DNA of 64,000 nucleotides from an uncultured Pseudomonadales bacterium (GTDB taxonomy: Bacteria > Pseudomonadota > Gammaproteobacteria > Pseudomonadales > Azotimanducaceae), in contig OY282430.1 in NCBI GenBank assembly GCA_958296025.1, positions 3,148,477 to 3,212,476 of the forward strand, written 5' to 3'. Shown piece after piece: positions 1-9,533 of the stretch. Position 1 is the first letter of the stretch. Each line of letters begins with the position of its first letter. A program made the translations under genes and the position numbers. The notes under the pieces are model-generated. The model saw nothing but the letters and a program-made list of their open reading frames with translations, did no database searches and was not told the DNA's origin.

Positions 1-246
1 CCAATTGGCGCTGGCCAAGCCTCCCAATGCACAGGTGACAAACAGGCAGTCCGCCCCATGGTCGAGCAGGCCGCCCTGGTTTGAGGCTTGGCCCAACCGC
101 CGGGCAAGAAAGCCGTCCAGCAGATCGGTGCCGATGGCCAGCAGCAGCAGCAACGCCGCCGCCGTCCAGTTTGCGCCCATTCCTGCCGAAGCAGCAAAGG
201 GCGCCGCCGCCAAGCGCAAGGCCGTGACCAAGTTGGGCCAATTCAT
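1..246 (-). CDS. CDP-alcohol phosphatidyltransferase, partial (C-terminal part outside window)
   Basis: Only the first 82 codons are present; the gene runs off the left edge. The translation starts MNWPNLVTALRLAAAPF and carries the complete family signature D41-x2-D44-G45-x2-A48-R49-x8-G58-x3-D62-x3-D66, the metal- and CDP-binding site of enzymes that move a phosphatidyl or similar group from CDP-diacylglycerol to an alcohol in the inner membrane. Hydrophobic stretches flank the motif, as expected of a multi-spanning enzyme. Which alcohol is used (glycerol phosphate as in PgsA, serine, inositol or another) cannot be told from this fragment. The ATG at 246 is chosen because the N-terminal NLVTALRL sequence is typical of the family start. 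It is divergent from xseA. Confidence 0.85.
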   Translation of the reverse strand, partial: MNWPNLVTALRLAAAPFAASAGMGANWTAAALLLLLAIGTDLLDGFLARRLGQASNQGGLLDHGADCLFVTCALGGLASANW

Positions 247-555
247 TGGCGAATATTACCGCCCCTTCCCGGCAAAGCACCGCCCCGGACACACAGGATT
301 TTGAGATGGTCCTGGCGGACGCCCCGTGAGCGGTGCCCGGCACCTTGACTTCGGAGGCACGATGGACGGACGATTGGCCCTCGCGCAAAAGGGTTTCGGC
401 AACATCCCCGCTGCCTGCGGGCCATTAGCGGCGCCGTTTTGTCATTCATTTCGTTCAGCAGCAGCGCCATGTCCGCATTCGACAAGGAACAAGCGAAAAA
501 AACGGACACGCTCTTGCATCCCAGTTCGGGAGGCGAGCCGCCATCCGTAGGAAGG
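247..555. other. Divergent intergenic region before xseA
   Basis: About 309 bases lie between two divergently read genes and must hold both promoters; no convincing -35/-10 pair could be picked out. An ATG at 362 has a good ribosome site (GGAGG, five bases upstream) and could be read for about 62 codons into xseA in another frame. Its product looks like no protein and is not called. Confidence 0.4.
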
Positions 556-1920
556 ATGATCAGATCTCCCGTCCTCACCGTGAGCCTTCTGAACGAACGG
601 GTCAGGCTGCTGCTTGAGCGAAACTTCGATCTGGTCTGGATTCGCGGGGAGATATCCAACTTCCGGCGCCCCGGGTCCGGACACTGGTACTTCACGTTGA
701 AGGATGACCGGGCGCAGGTGCGCTGCGCCATGTTCGTCAACCGCAACCGTTACTGCCGGATGCGGCCCGTCGATGGTACACAGGTGCTGCTGGTCGGGCG
801 CGTCAGCCTCTATGAGGAGCGGGGCGCGTTCCAAGTGATCGTGGATCGGTTGGAGACGGCTGGAGAGGGCGCCCTACGGGCCGCTTTCGAGGCGTTGAAG
901 GAGCGCTTGGCCGCCGAGGGCCTTTTCGCGGCGGAGCGCAAGCGCAGTTTGCCGGCGTTTCCCAAGCATCTCGCCGTGGTTTCATCCCTCTCTGGCGCCG
1001 CGTTGAAGGACGTGCTCAGCGTTGTGCGGCGACGGTTTCCGCTGCTGCGGGTCAGGGTGCTGCCGGTGGCCGTTCAGGGTGCGGAGGCGCCTGGGCAGAT
1101 CGTCGAAGCCTTGGCCCGGGCCGCCAAGTGGGTTCCCGACCTGGTGCTGCTGACCCGGGGCGGCGGCAGCTTGGAGGACCTTGCCGCCTTCAACTCGGAG
1201 GCGGTGGCCCGAGCCATCGCCGCCTGCCCCGTACCCACGGTGTCGGCGGTGGGCCATGAAACGGATATCACCATCGCCGACTTCGCAGCCGACCTGCGGG
1301 CGCCGACGCCCTCGACGGCGGCGGAGTTGATTACCCCGGACGGCCCCGCCTTGGCGGAGGAGTTGGCCCTTGCACAGCAACGCTTGGAGCGTATCGCCGC
1401 GACGCTGTTGGAGCTGTCCAAGCATCGGCTAAACGGATTGCAGGCGCGTTTGATCAATCCCCGCCATCGCCTGCATCAGCTCATGCAACGGGCCGACGAC
1501 CTGGATGAGCGGCTGCGCCGCTGCTTGGCCGCACGAATGGCGCAGTCCCGCATTCGATTGGAAGGGTTGCGCCAGCGGGTCTGGTGGCGGCATCCGCGCC
1601 CGATAATGATGGAATGCGCCGCGACCCTGCGGACTTTGCTGCAAGACGCGCAGCGCTCGCTGCAGGCAAGGCTCCGGCAAAACCGCCAACAGGTCGATGC
1701 GCTGGTCCGCACCTTGGAGGCCGTCAGCCCCCTAAGCGCACTAGCTCGAGGGTACGCCATCATCACCCGTCCTGGGGGCGGCGCCATCACCCATTCCCAA
1801 CAAGCCGCTGCCGGGGAAGCCATTGAAGTGAATTTTCACGATGGCCTCATCGACGCCGTGGCGCAAGGGCAGCGGCCGTTGCCGCAACGCTGGCGGACGC
1901 CGGAGAAAGACATCCAGTGA
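556..1920 (+). CDS. xseA: Exodeoxyribonuclease VII large subunit
   Basis: Large subunit of the exonuclease that, with XseB, degrades single-stranded DNA to oligonucleotides. The N-terminal OB-fold region (LTVSLLNERVRLLLE, then GEISNF and GHWYFTLKDD) and the catalytic core (GGGSLEDLAAFN, SAVGHETD, DLRAPTPSTAAE) follow the Escherichia coli protein closely. Starting at ATG 556 gives 454 residues, almost exactly the usual length. The frame is open further upstream, with an ATG at 469 and a TTG at 439, but these would add residues absent from relatives. The xseB gene is not nearby. The stop overlaps the GTG start of the next gene (GTGA), so the two are probably co-translated. Confidence 0.95.
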   Translation: MIRSPVLTVSLLNERVRLLLERNFDLVWIRGEISNFRRPGSGHWYFTLKDDRAQVRCAMFVNRNRYCRMRPVDGTQVLLVGRVSLYEERGAFQVIVDRLETAGEGALRAAFEALKERLAAEGLFAAERKRSLPAFPKHLAVVSSLSGAALKDVLSVVRRRFPLLRVRVLPVAVQGAEAPGQIVEALARAAKWVPDLVLLTRGGGSLEDLAAFNSEAVARAIAACPVPTVSAVGHETDITIADFAADLRAPTPSTAAELITPDGPALAEELALAQQRLERIAATLLELSKHRLNGLQARLINPRHRLHQLMQRADDLDERLRRCLAARMAQSRIRLEGLRQRVWWRHPRPIMMECAATLRTLLQDAQRSLQARLRQNRQQVDALVRTLEAVSPLSALARGYAIITRPGGGAITHSQQAAAGEAIEVNFHDGLIDAVAQGQRPLPQRWRTPEKDIQ

Positions 1921-2714
1921 AGCCTTTGTCCGTTGCCGCAACATTCGCGGCTTGGCTGGCGTCGTGCGGCGCCGCGCATGGAGCCGTGCCGGGGGGCGTC
2001 TATCTGCTGCCGCTGCCGTCCGGCATGGATTCCGCCACCTACCAAGGCCGATCGGTGCTCATCCATCAGGGCCGCGCCTTAGTGGGCGTCCACGTTAACG
2101 CCAAGCCGGGCGAGCACAGGCTCAGTTTGGTCGGCCCGGCTGGCGCAGCGACCCATCGCTTCACCGTGGCGCCCAAGCAATATCCAGAGGAGCATCTGAC
2201 CATCGCCAATCAACGCATGGTTACCCCGGAATCGGCGGACCTCGCCCGCATCAAAGCGGAAACGCAACGGCAACTGGCTCTTTACCAACGCTTCACGTCC
2301 CGTCCTTTGGACATCACACCCTTCAACCAACCCCTCAAAGGCCGTGTCTCCAGCGTCTTCGGCAAACGTCGGGTGCTGAACGGCCAACCGCGAAGTCCCC
2401 ACTCCGGACTGGACCTAGCCGCCGATACCGGCACCCCCGTGCGCGCCCCGGCGCCAGCGCAAGCGGTGTTGGCCGACGACCTGTACTTCAACGGCAAGAC
2501 CCTGTTCCTGGACCACGGCCGAGGCCTCGTCACCATGTACTGCCATCTGAGCGCCATCCTGGTTCACGAAGGGGATGCGGTGGAACGCGGCCAAGTGATC
2601 GGCCAAGTCGGCGCCACCGGCCGGGCCACCGGCCCGCATCTTCATTGGTCGGTCAGCCTCAACGGCAACCGGGTGGACCCGGTGCGGGTGATGGCCATTC
2701 TGAACCGGGAGTGA
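1917..2714 (+). CDS. M23-family metallopeptidase (LytM domain), exported
   Basis: Zinc endopeptidase of the LytM/M23 family, which cuts peptide bridges in peptidoglycan or acts as an amidase activator. The 265-residue product has a short N-terminal signal sequence (hydrophobic stretch followed by AAHGA), a beta-rich middle and a C-terminal M23 domain. Zinc ligands are visible: H162 and D166 in HSGLD, and H241 and H243 in HLHW. There is no SH3 or LysM repeat. It starts at a GTG that overlaps the xseA stop, implying translational coupling, although no functional link between the two is known to me. All metal ligands are present, so it is likely an active enzyme rather than an EnvC-type activator. 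Confidence 0.9.
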   Translation: MKPLSVAATFAAWLASCGAAHGAVPGGVYLLPLPSGMDSATYQGRSVLIHQGRALVGVHVNAKPGEHRLSLVGPAGAATHRFTVAPKQYPEEHLTIANQRMVTPESADLARIKAETQRQLALYQRFTSRPLDITPFNQPLKGRVSSVFGKRRVLNGQPRSPHSGLDLAADTGTPVRAPAPAQAVLADDLYFNGKTLFLDHGRGLVTMYCHLSAILVHEGDAVERGQVIGQVGATGRATGPHLHWSVSLNGNRVDPVRVMAILNRE

Positions 2715-2821
2715 AGCGCGGCAGACTAGGGGCGGTTGCGCCTCTGTAGCGGCGGCCCGGCGGTGTTGGCGGCAGCAGCGGATGAGCCTCAATGCGCGGC
2801 CCTCGGCCTCTCCCCGCCCAA

Positions 2822-4324
2822 TCAACGGCCGCGACGATGCCGCAGCAACCGCTGACGCCGGCGCTGCTGGCGCGGGGTGAGCGGGTTGCGCTTGCCGGCG
2901 TAGGGGTTGTGGGTGGTCTTGAGTTCGATGCGCACGGGGCTGCCGACGAGGTTGAATGCCTCCCGAAAGCCATTCTCCAGATAACGGACGTAGCTGGCCG
3001 GCAGGGCCTCGGTTTGGTTCCCATGAATGCCGATGGACGGCGGATGACCGCCCAGCCGGTGGGCGTAGCGTAGCTTGATGCGGCGGCCGCGCACGGTCGG
3101 CGGCGGATGCGCCTTAAGCAGCCCTTGCAGCACTCGGTTGAGCGCTGTGGTGCCGACCTCGAAGCGGCCTGCTTGGGAAACGACCTTGACGGCCTCCATC
3201 AAGCGACCGACGCCGGCACCCTCAAGGGCGGAGATGCAACGCAGGGGCGTCCAAGGTGCGAACTCGAGGCGGCGGTTGAAGACGGCCTGCCGTTGGCGCT
3301 TCTCCGCCACGCCTAAGAGATCCCATTTGTTGGCGGCAATGACGAGACCGGCGCCGGCCTCAATGGCGATCTTGAGCACATGCAAGTCCTGATCCACCAA
3401 ACCCTCCCGACCGTCCACCAGCAACAGCGCGGTCTCGGCCCGCCGCATCGCCCGCAGCGCCTGGACAACGGAGAACTTTTCCGCCACGCCCTGCACCCTT
3501 CCCTTGCGCCGAACCCCGGCGGTGTCGATGAGAAGATAGGGGTCGCCACCCCAGGCGCAGGGGACGTCGATGGCATCCCTGGTGGTGCCGGGCTGGTCGA
3601 AGACAATCTGCCGCTCCTCCCCCACCAAGCGGTTGATGAGGGTGGACTTGCCGACGTTGGGGCGGCCGATGATGGCGACGCGGATGCGGTCCGGCGCGTC
3701 CTTCGTAAGCGCCGGCAGCGAATCGCCCGGCCCAAAACGCCGCCTTGTCGAGGGCGCTTCGTCCGCAAGCGCCGGCGTTGCCGGCTGCCCGCTTAGCGCT
3801 GAGCAGGACGCTGCCGAGGGTCCTTCCTCCGCCGGCGGATCCGCCAACAGGCCGGCCAACAACCTGCTCAAGGCGGTCAAGCCGCGGCCTTGGCGCGCCG
3901 ACACCAAGGACTGATCGGCGAAACCTAGGGCGGCGAACTCGGCGGCGGCCTGTGGGTTCACGCCGTCGATCTTGTTCACCACCAGCACCACCCGCCTGCC
4001 GCTGCGTCTAAGGTCCGCAGCGATGGCTTGGTCGCTGGCGGTCAGCCCGGCGCGGGCATCGACGATGAACAGCACTATGGCGGCGTCGGCGAGGGCCGCC
4101 CAGGCTTGGCGGCCCACCAACGCGGCGAAGTCCCCGTCCGCGTCCAAGCCGCCGGTGTCGATCAGGATGCAAGGCTTGCCGCCGACTTTGGCGCGTCCGT
4201 ATTGCCGGTCTCGAGTCAGGCCGGGCACATTGGCCACCAGCGCGTCGCGGGCGCCGGTGAGCTTGTTGAACAGGGTGGATTTGCCGACGTTGGGCCGGCC
4301 GGCCAAGACCAGTTGCGGTATCAC
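2822..4324 (-). CDS. der: Ribosome assembly GTPase Der (EngA)
   Basis: Essential GTPase of 50S subunit maturation with two G domains in tandem. Both P-loops read GRPNVGKST, near residues 8-16 and 220. Each has its DTGG or DTAG switch II and NK(I/W)D specificity motifs. A C-terminal KH-like domain ends in a basic tail. The 500 residues are typical. The linker between the G domains is somewhat long and acidic. It is last in the minus-strand operon; its GTG start overlaps the bamB stop by four bases (GTGA). Confidence 0.97.
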   Translation of the reverse strand: MIPQLVLAGRPNVGKSTLFNKLTGARDALVANVPGLTRDRQYGRAKVGGKPCILIDTGGLDADGDFAALVGRQAWAALADAAIVLFIVDARAGLTASDQAIAADLRRSGRRVVLVVNKIDGVNPQAAAEFAALGFADQSLVSARQGRGLTALSRLLAGLLADPPAEEGPSAASCSALSGQPATPALADEAPSTRRRFGPGDSLPALTKDAPDRIRVAIIGRPNVGKSTLINRLVGEERQIVFDQPGTTRDAIDVPCAWGGDPYLLIDTAGVRRKGRVQGVAEKFSVVQALRAMRRAETALLLVDGREGLVDQDLHVLKIAIEAGAGLVIAANKWDLLGVAEKRQRQAVFNRRLEFAPWTPLRCISALEGAGVGRLMEAVKVVSQAGRFEVGTTALNRVLQGLLKAHPPPTVRGRRIKLRYAHRLGGHPPSIGIHGNQTEALPASYVRYLENGFREAFNLVGSPVRIELKTTHNPYAGKRNPLTPRQQRRRQRLLRHRRGR

Positions 4325-5634
4325 CGGGCCTCAATCTCAATGGCGTGCAGCGCCCCGGAATTGCCGAGGAAGTACAGGGTGCGCCCGTCCGCCACCGCCA
4401 TGCCGGAGCGAATGCCCTTGCCGTCCAGCTTGCGTCGGGCCAGAAAGCGCCCGTCGCTCTGCGCCAGCACATGCAGGTAGCCTTCATCGTCCCCCACCAC
4501 TAGGTAGTTGCTGAAAGCCACCGGACTGGACAGCTTGCGCCGATACAGCCCCCCCTGCCGCCAAACCTCCTCCGCGGACTGCTGATCGATGGCGATAACC
4601 ACGTCCGTGTCGTCCACCACATAAACGTGGCCGTAACCAGTGGCTAGGTCCAGATGGCTGGATATCTCCTGCTGCCACAACGGGGCGCCGTCGGCGCGGC
4701 GCAGGGCCTTCAAGCGCCCTTGATAGGAGACGACGTACAGCACGGGGCCTTCGACCAAGGGCGAACCGTCGATATCGACCATGCGGTCCAGTTCGGAGCG
4801 GCCCTCCGGCAGCATCACCCGATGTTCCCAAAGAGGCTCGCCGTTGTCGGTCTTGATGGCGCTGACCATGCCGTTGTCGAACCCGGCATAAACGATGTCC
4901 CCGACAAAGACCGGGGAGGCGCTGCCGCGCAGGGTGAGGATGGGCACTTGGTTGTCATGGCTCCAGCGCACCGCGCCATCGTCCTGCTCCAAGGCCAGTA
5001 GCCGTCCATCCAGGGTATGCACCAGCACAGCGCCGTCGCCGGCCGCCGGCCGGCTGAGGATTTCGCTGCCGACATAGGCCCGCCAAACCTCGCCGCCGTC
5101 GGCCGCGGAGAGGGCCACCAAGTGCCCCTCCACGGTGCCGATCAACACAAAGCCGCCGCCGGCCCCCACGCCTCCGCTGACGAAGCTGACATCGCGCCGG
5201 TCGAACAGCCTGATGCGGGGAACCATGCGCAGGCGGCCAGTGCGGCCCCGACGGGCCTTGCCGATGGAGGTGCGCCAAACTCGTTTGCCGGTAAAGCGGT
5301 CACGGGCCTCCACCACCCCATAGCCGTCCGCCGCATAGACCCGGTCCGCCAGCACCGCCGGGTCCAAGCGCAGGTACTTGCGTCCGAGGCCCTTGCCGAT
5401 GGAGGCTTTCCACAGCCGTTCGATGCGCACTTCGGCGTCGAAATCCTGCAGTTTGGCCGGCTCCAGCTTCTTGTCCTTGTCATCGCTCTTGTCGCCGATG
5501 CCGGGCACCCAAGAGAACCAACTGCACCCACCGGCCAGAACGCCAACCGCCAACAGGGCGGCAACCCGCCGAAGCCGACAGGCCCGTCTTGCCGTTTTGA
5601 ACGGATCAGGTGGCGTCAGCGGGGGCTGTGTCAC
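4321..5634 (-). CDS. bamB: Outer-membrane assembly lipoprotein BamB
   Basis: Beta-propeller lipoprotein of the BAM complex, which inserts beta-barrel proteins in the outer membrane. The product has a basic N-terminus, a hydrophobic stretch and a lipobox LAGGC with Cys37 as the expected lipidated residue. PQQ-like propeller repeats follow (for example GEVWRAYVG, GEPLWEHRV, GAPLWQQEI). At 437 residues it is slightly longer than the E. coli protein, mostly because the leader is long. The start is a GTG that overlaps the end of yfgM by 29 bases; a slightly later start is possible. The yfgM-bamB-der order is conserved in gammaproteobacteria. Confidence 0.95.
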   Translation of the reverse strand: MTQPPLTPPDPFKTARRACRLRRVAALLAVGVLAGGCSWFSWVPGIGDKSDDKDKKLEPAKLQDFDAEVRIERLWKASIGKGLGRKYLRLDPAVLADRVYAADGYGVVEARDRFTGKRVWRTSIGKARRGRTGRLRMVPRIRLFDRRDVSFVSGGVGAGGGFVLIGTVEGHLVALSAADGGEVWRAYVGSEILSRPAAGDGAVLVHTLDGRLLALEQDDGAVRWSHDNQVPILTLRGSASPVFVGDIVYAGFDNGMVSAIKTDNGEPLWEHRVMLPEGRSELDRMVDIDGSPLVEGPVLYVVSYQGRLKALRRADGAPLWQQEISSHLDLATGYGHVYVVDDTDVVIAIDQQSAEEVWRQGGLYRRKLSSPVAFSNYLVVGDDEGYLHVLAQSDGRFLARRKLDGKGIRSGMAVADGRTLYFLGNSGALHAIEIEAR

Positions 5635-6232
5635 GAGCCTTCATCTTCAAAATGGGCATCTCCTGCCCTTGTGGAGCTTCGCCTTGGGCGAAGGCGTAGG
5701 CTTCGTGGGCCTTCTCCCGCGCACCAAGGGCTAGGTGAATGTCCCCCATGAGCTCCTGCACCTGCCATCTGAAGCCGGCACCGCGCACCTTGGCCAAAAC
5801 GGCCAAGGCCGCGTCGCTATCGCCCTGCTGTTGATGCAGCCGAGCTTGGCGGATACGGGCCACATCCTTGAGCGGCGCCTTCACGTCCGCGTCGATGACG
5901 CGCTGCAGCAAAACGATGGCGCCTTCGATGTCATCCTGCTCCACCGCCTCCTTTGCCCGGTGCAACAGGGTGAAGGCCTGGTACGAAGTATTGGGGACTT
6001 CCATGTCCACCCGTTCGGCCAAGGCGGCCCGGTCCTCCCCGGCAGCGGCCAAATAGGACTCATACAGATCCGAGGCGGCCTCCATGCCGGCGGTGGCGGA
6101 GGCGTCATACCAGCGCCAACCCACCAACCCGGCCACGGCCAAGGCCAAGCCCACGACCAAAGCGGTGCCATTGGCGGCCCACCAACTCTTGAGCCGTTCA
6201 AGCTGTTCCTCTTCGGTGAGATAGTCCGCCAC
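5606..6232 (-). CDS. yfgM: YfgM-like ancillary SecYEG translocon subunit (TPR protein)
   Basis: Membrane-anchored TPR protein of the YfgM family, which associates with SecYEG and periplasmic chaperones. It has a short cytoplasmic N-terminus (ADYLTEEEQLERLKSWW), one transmembrane helix (about residues 22-40) and a periplasmic helical-repeat domain. The GTG at 6232 is chosen because it gives the standard family start and about 208 residues, with GAGG/GGGA ribosome-site sequences upstream and 16 bases after the hisS stop. An earlier ATG at 6298 would overlap hisS and add unrelated residues. Confidence 0.9.
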   Translation of the reverse strand: MADYLTEEEQLERLKSWWAANGTALVVGLALAVAGLVGWRWYDASATAGMEAASDLYESYLAAAGEDRAALAERVDMEVPNTSYQAFTLLHRAKEAVEQDDIEGAIVLLQRVIDADVKAPLKDVARIRQARLHQQQGDSDAALAVLAKVRGAGFRWQVQELMGDIHLALGAREKAHEAYAFAQGEAPQGQEMPILKMKARDTAPADAT

Positions 6233-6248
6233 TGGGCGTTCCCAATCC

Positions 6249-7523
6249 TCAGGTTGAATCCATGCCGGCGGTGCGCAACCGCTCGACCAAGGCCGCAAGG
6301 CCCAAAGTTTCCTGGGGTGTCTCGTTGCGCAGATCCTTCAGGCCCATGCGATTTTCCCTCAATTCGTCCTCTCCAAACAATAGGGCCCAGCGGGCGCCGC
6401 ATTGATCCGCCCGGCGCATTTGGTTCTTCAGCCTGCCGCCTCCTGCATGAACGCGAAAGCGCAGGTTGGGGAGCCCGTCGCGCAGGGCCCGCACCCGCGC
6501 CATGGCCACGCCCTGGTGCTCCGGCTGCAGGACGCAGCAATAGACATCCACCGGCGGCGGCGCCCCGGCACCATGCACCGCCTCATGCAGCAGCAGGGTG
6601 CGCTCCAGCCCTAAGGCGAACCCGACGCCCGGCACGGGCTTGCCGCCGATGATTTCGGCCAAGCCGTCATAACGCCCCCCGGCGCAGACGGCGCCTTGGG
6701 CGCCCAGACGTTCCGTGGTCCATTCAAATACGGTCCTGCTGTAGTAGTCCAACCCCCGAACCAGCAGGGGATTCTCCACATAGGCGACGCCAAGGCCGTC
6801 CAGCAGGCGCTTGAGGCCCTCGTAATGCCGGACGCTGTCGTCGTCAATGTAGTCCGCAAACTTCGGCGCCTCCGCCAGCAGGGACCGGGTAGCGGGAAAC
6901 TTGCTGTCCAAGATGCGCAACGGGTTGCGCTCCAAGCGCTTGGCGCTGTCCCCATCCAAATCCCCCTGCCGGGGCCTGAGGTAACGCACCAAGGCACCCC
7001 GCCAAGCGGCGCGGGCTTCGCTGCAGCCCAGGGTGTTGAGCTCCAGTTGAATTTCGCCTTCAATGCCCAGAACCCGCCAGATTTCCGCGCCCATTTGGAT
7101 CAGCTCCGCGTCCACGTCCGGTCCGACCATGCCGAAGGCTTCCGCCCCCACTTGGTGGAACTGACGGTGGCGGCCCAGCTGCGGGCGTTCACTGCGAAAC
7201 ATCGGGCCACGGTAGTGGATCCGCTGCGACTGATTGTGCAGCAAACCGTGCTGCAGCAGGGCGCGAACGCAAGAGGCGGTGCCTTCCGGGCGCAGGGCGA
7301 TGCTGTCGCCGTCCCGGTCGGACAGGCCGAACATCTCCTTCTCCACGATGTCCGTAGCCGCACCGATGCCGCGCGTGAACAGCTCGGCGGCCTCTAGCAA
7401 CGGCAGGCGCACCTCTTCGTAGGCGAAGCGGTCCAGCACATCGACGATGGCCCGCTCCACCATGCGCCAACGCCGCGCCTCCTCGGGCAGCACATCGCGC
7501 ATACCTCGCAACGCCTGCATCAC
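6249..7523 (-). CDS. hisS: Histidyl-tRNA synthetase
   Basis: Class II aminoacyl-tRNA synthetase charging tRNA-His. The RGMRDVLPEE start, motif 2 region (FRSERPQLGRHRQFHQ), RPEGTAS, histidine-specific LVRGLDYYSRTVFEW and GGRYDGL, and a C-terminal anticodon-binding domain are all present in the usual order. The product is 424 residues. A GTG at 7523 is directly followed by an ATG at 7520; either may be used. The stop of rodZ is only two bases upstream, so the two genes are translated together. The ispG gene that usually precedes hisS here is absent. Confidence 0.97.
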   Translation of the reverse strand: MMQALRGMRDVLPEEARRWRMVERAIVDVLDRFAYEEVRLPLLEAAELFTRGIGAATDIVEKEMFGLSDRDGDSIALRPEGTASCVRALLQHGLLHNQSQRIHYRGPMFRSERPQLGRHRQFHQVGAEAFGMVGPDVDAELIQMGAEIWRVLGIEGEIQLELNTLGCSEARAAWRGALVRYLRPRQGDLDGDSAKRLERNPLRILDSKFPATRSLLAEAPKFADYIDDDSVRHYEGLKRLLDGLGVAYVENPLLVRGLDYYSRTVFEWTTERLGAQGAVCAGGRYDGLAEIIGGKPVPGVGFALGLERTLLLHEAVHGAGAPPPVDVYCCVLQPEHQGVAMARVRALRDGLPNLRFRVHAGGGRLKNQMRRADQCGARWALLFGEDELRENRMGLKDLRNETPQETLGLAALVERLRTAGMDST

Positions 7524-7525
7524 GG

Positions 7526-8407
7526 CTAGTAGCCCAGCACCAGCGTGGCGACGTAGTCCCGAGTGTGCGGCGCCAAGGGAACGGAGACGCCGTTAAACAG
7601 CAAATTTACCCCGGGCGCGTAGCCGAGCTTCACATCAAAAGGCCCCTCGCCGACCAAGCGAAGCGTCTGCTCGGGCCTGCCGAGGTCCGCGTACAGATAG
7701 TCGCCGTTCATGCCCTTCACTTCCACCCAACAATCCTCGCTGAACTGAAACCACAGCTCCGCATCGCCGGTCGGCGTCACACGCTGCACATTCTCCTGAT
7801 CAATGGGCCGGTCGGCGGGAACCTCGTCGGCGGCTGGCACCGGCAGCAACCCGCCGTCCTCTCCGACCGGCAGCATTTCCGCGGTAGGGATCGAAGAGCC
7901 TGCATCGGCAACTTGGCCGATGGCGGACTCGACCGGGACGAGGTCCGCCGCATTCACCGCAGTTGCAGGATTAGGGTTCGGCAGTTGTGCGGCGGTTTCC
8001 GCAACCGCCGTTTCATCCGCGGCCCACTGAATGACAAACCAGCTCACTGCCGCAACCAACAACAACACCAAAACGACACCCGCGACAAGAAACCACAGGG
8101 CGGGCCGCTTCCCCAAGTACAGGCTAATGGGCGTCAACTGAACGATCTGCCCGGTGGTGACGCGGTTATCCTTGCCCTCATAGCGGCTCAGCAAGGCATC
8201 CTCGTCCAAGCCGACCAAGTGGGCGTAGTTGCGGATGTAGCCGCGCACGAACACCGGTGCCGGCATCCGGTTCCAATTCTCCGCCTCCAAGGCCCGCAAC
8301 GTGGTCACTGACAGCATCAGGGACTCCGCTGCCCGCTCGATGGACAGACCACGGGCCTCCCGGCCAGTGCGCAGGGCCTGCCCCAATCCTTCGCTTTCCT
8401 CAGCCAT
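7526..8407 (-). CDS. rodZ: RodZ-like cytoskeletal protein (HTH plus membrane anchor)
   Basis: Cell-shape protein that links MreB to the membrane. An N-terminal helix-turn-helix domain of the HTH_25 type (about residues 6-75; GREARGLSIERAAE, PVFVRGYIRNYA) is followed by a basic juxtamembrane segment, one transmembrane helix (about 105-128), an acidic Pro/Ala-rich periplasmic linker and a C-terminal beta domain (DUF4115 type; ELWFQFSEDCWVEVKG). At 293 residues it is within the family range. It sits between rlmN and hisS. The pilF gene commonly found just upstream is missing. Confidence 0.92.
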   Translation of the reverse strand: MAEESEGLGQALRTGREARGLSIERAAESLMLSVTTLRALEAENWNRMPAPVFVRGYIRNYAHLVGLDEDALLSRYEGKDNRVTTGQIVQLTPISLYLGKRPALWFLVAGVVLVLLLVAAVSWFVIQWAADETAVAETAAQLPNPNPATAVNAADLVPVESAIGQVADAGSSIPTAEMLPVGEDGGLLPVPAADEVPADRPIDQENVQRVTPTGDAELWFQFSEDCWVEVKGMNGDYLYADLGRPEQTLRLVGEGPFDVKLGYAPGVNLLFNGVSVPLAPHTRDYVATLVLGY

Positions 8408-8417
8408 GACCGGCGGA

Positions 8418-9524
8418 TTAAGCAGCCGCTTCCCGCAGCAATTGCAGACCGGCGCGATAGCGGGCCTGCCGGCGGGTGCGATCGACCACCGAGCCAGTCA
8501 ACTGACCGCAGGCGGCACCGATGTCCTCTCCCCTGGTGGTGCGCAGCATGGCGGCCTGGCCGGCGTTCATCAGGGTGGTTTGAAAGGTGCGCACAACCTC
8601 CGCCGAGGGCCTGGCAAAGCCTGAACCGGAGAACGGATTGAAGGGAATGAGGTTGACCTTGCAGCGTAGGCCGCGCAGCAACCGCGCCAACTGCTTGGCC
8701 TGAGCAGGGCTGTCGTTGACGCCTTTAAGCAGGGTGTACTCCATGGTGAGCGCCCGCCGGTCGCCCAAACTGCTGAGATAGTGGCGGCAGGCGTCCAGCA
8801 ATTCCGCCAAGGGATACTTGCGGTTGAGGGGCACCAGCTGATCGCGCAGGGCGTCGGTGGACGCATGCAGGGAAACGGCCAAGGATACGTCCGTGACGCC
8901 GGCCAGCGCACGGATGGCCGGCGCAACCCCGGCCGTGGAGATGGTCACCCGCCGCTTCGAGATGCCAAAGGCGAGGTCGTCGAGCATGAGGCTGACGGCG
9001 GGCAAGACCGCTTCGCAATTCAGCAGCGGTTCGCCCATGCCCATCAGCACCACGTTGCTGACGCATTGACCGCGCTGCTTGAGTTCCTCGTTGACCAACC
9101 AGACCTGGCCGATGATTTCCGCCGTGGTCAAGTTGCCGTTGAACCCCTGCTTGCCGGTGGCGCAAAAGGCGCAGTCCAACATGCAGCCCACTTGCGAGGA
9201 CACGCACAGGGTGTTGCGCCCCCGTTCCGGAATGAGCACCGTTTCCACGCAGTCCCCGTTGCCGATGCGCATGGCCCACTTGATCGTGCCGTCGGCGGAG
9301 GCCCGCCGGCGCACCGCCTGAAGCGGGGTGAAGCTCGCCGTTTCATCCAGCCAAGTGCGCAAACCCTTGGCCAAGTCCGTCATGCCGGCGAAGCCCAAGC
9401 AGCCGCGGTGATAGGCCCACTTCATCACTTGCCGGGCGTGGAAGGCACGGTGGCCGGCCGCTTGAAAGCGGGCTTCCAATCCGGCCCGATCGTAGTCAAA
9501 CAGGTTCGCCATGGTGAAGGTCAA
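8418..9524 (-). CDS. rlmN: 23S rRNA/tRNA adenine-C2 methyltransferase RlmN
   Basis: Radical SAM enzyme that methylates C2 of A2503 in 23S rRNA and A37 in some tRNAs. The radical-SAM cysteines are in CMLDCAFC, followed by the GMGEPLLN and SLHAS motifs. A C-terminal Cys sits in IGAACGQL, as needed for the methyl-transfer mechanism. The 368 residues match the family. It lies ten bases upstream of rodZ and nine bases downstream of ndk in the same operon. Confidence 0.97.
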   Translation of the reverse strand: MTFTMANLFDYDRAGLEARFQAAGHRAFHARQVMKWAYHRGCLGFAGMTDLAKGLRTWLDETASFTPLQAVRRRASADGTIKWAMRIGNGDCVETVLIPERGRNTLCVSSQVGCMLDCAFCATGKQGFNGNLTTAEIIGQVWLVNEELKQRGQCVSNVVLMGMGEPLLNCEAVLPAVSLMLDDLAFGISKRRVTISTAGVAPAIRALAGVTDVSLAVSLHASTDALRDQLVPLNRKYPLAELLDACRHYLSSLGDRRALTMEYTLLKGVNDSPAQAKQLARLLRGLRCKVNLIPFNPFSGSGFARPSAEVVRTFQTTLMNAGQAAMLRTTRGEDIGAACGQLTGSVVDRTRRQARYRAGLQLLREAAA

Positions 9525-9533
9525 AGCCTACCC

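Noticed and set aside
326..550. Small plus-strand frame with a good ribosome site before xseA
   Set aside because: The product is short and basic without any family look, and it overlaps the xseA coding region out of frame.
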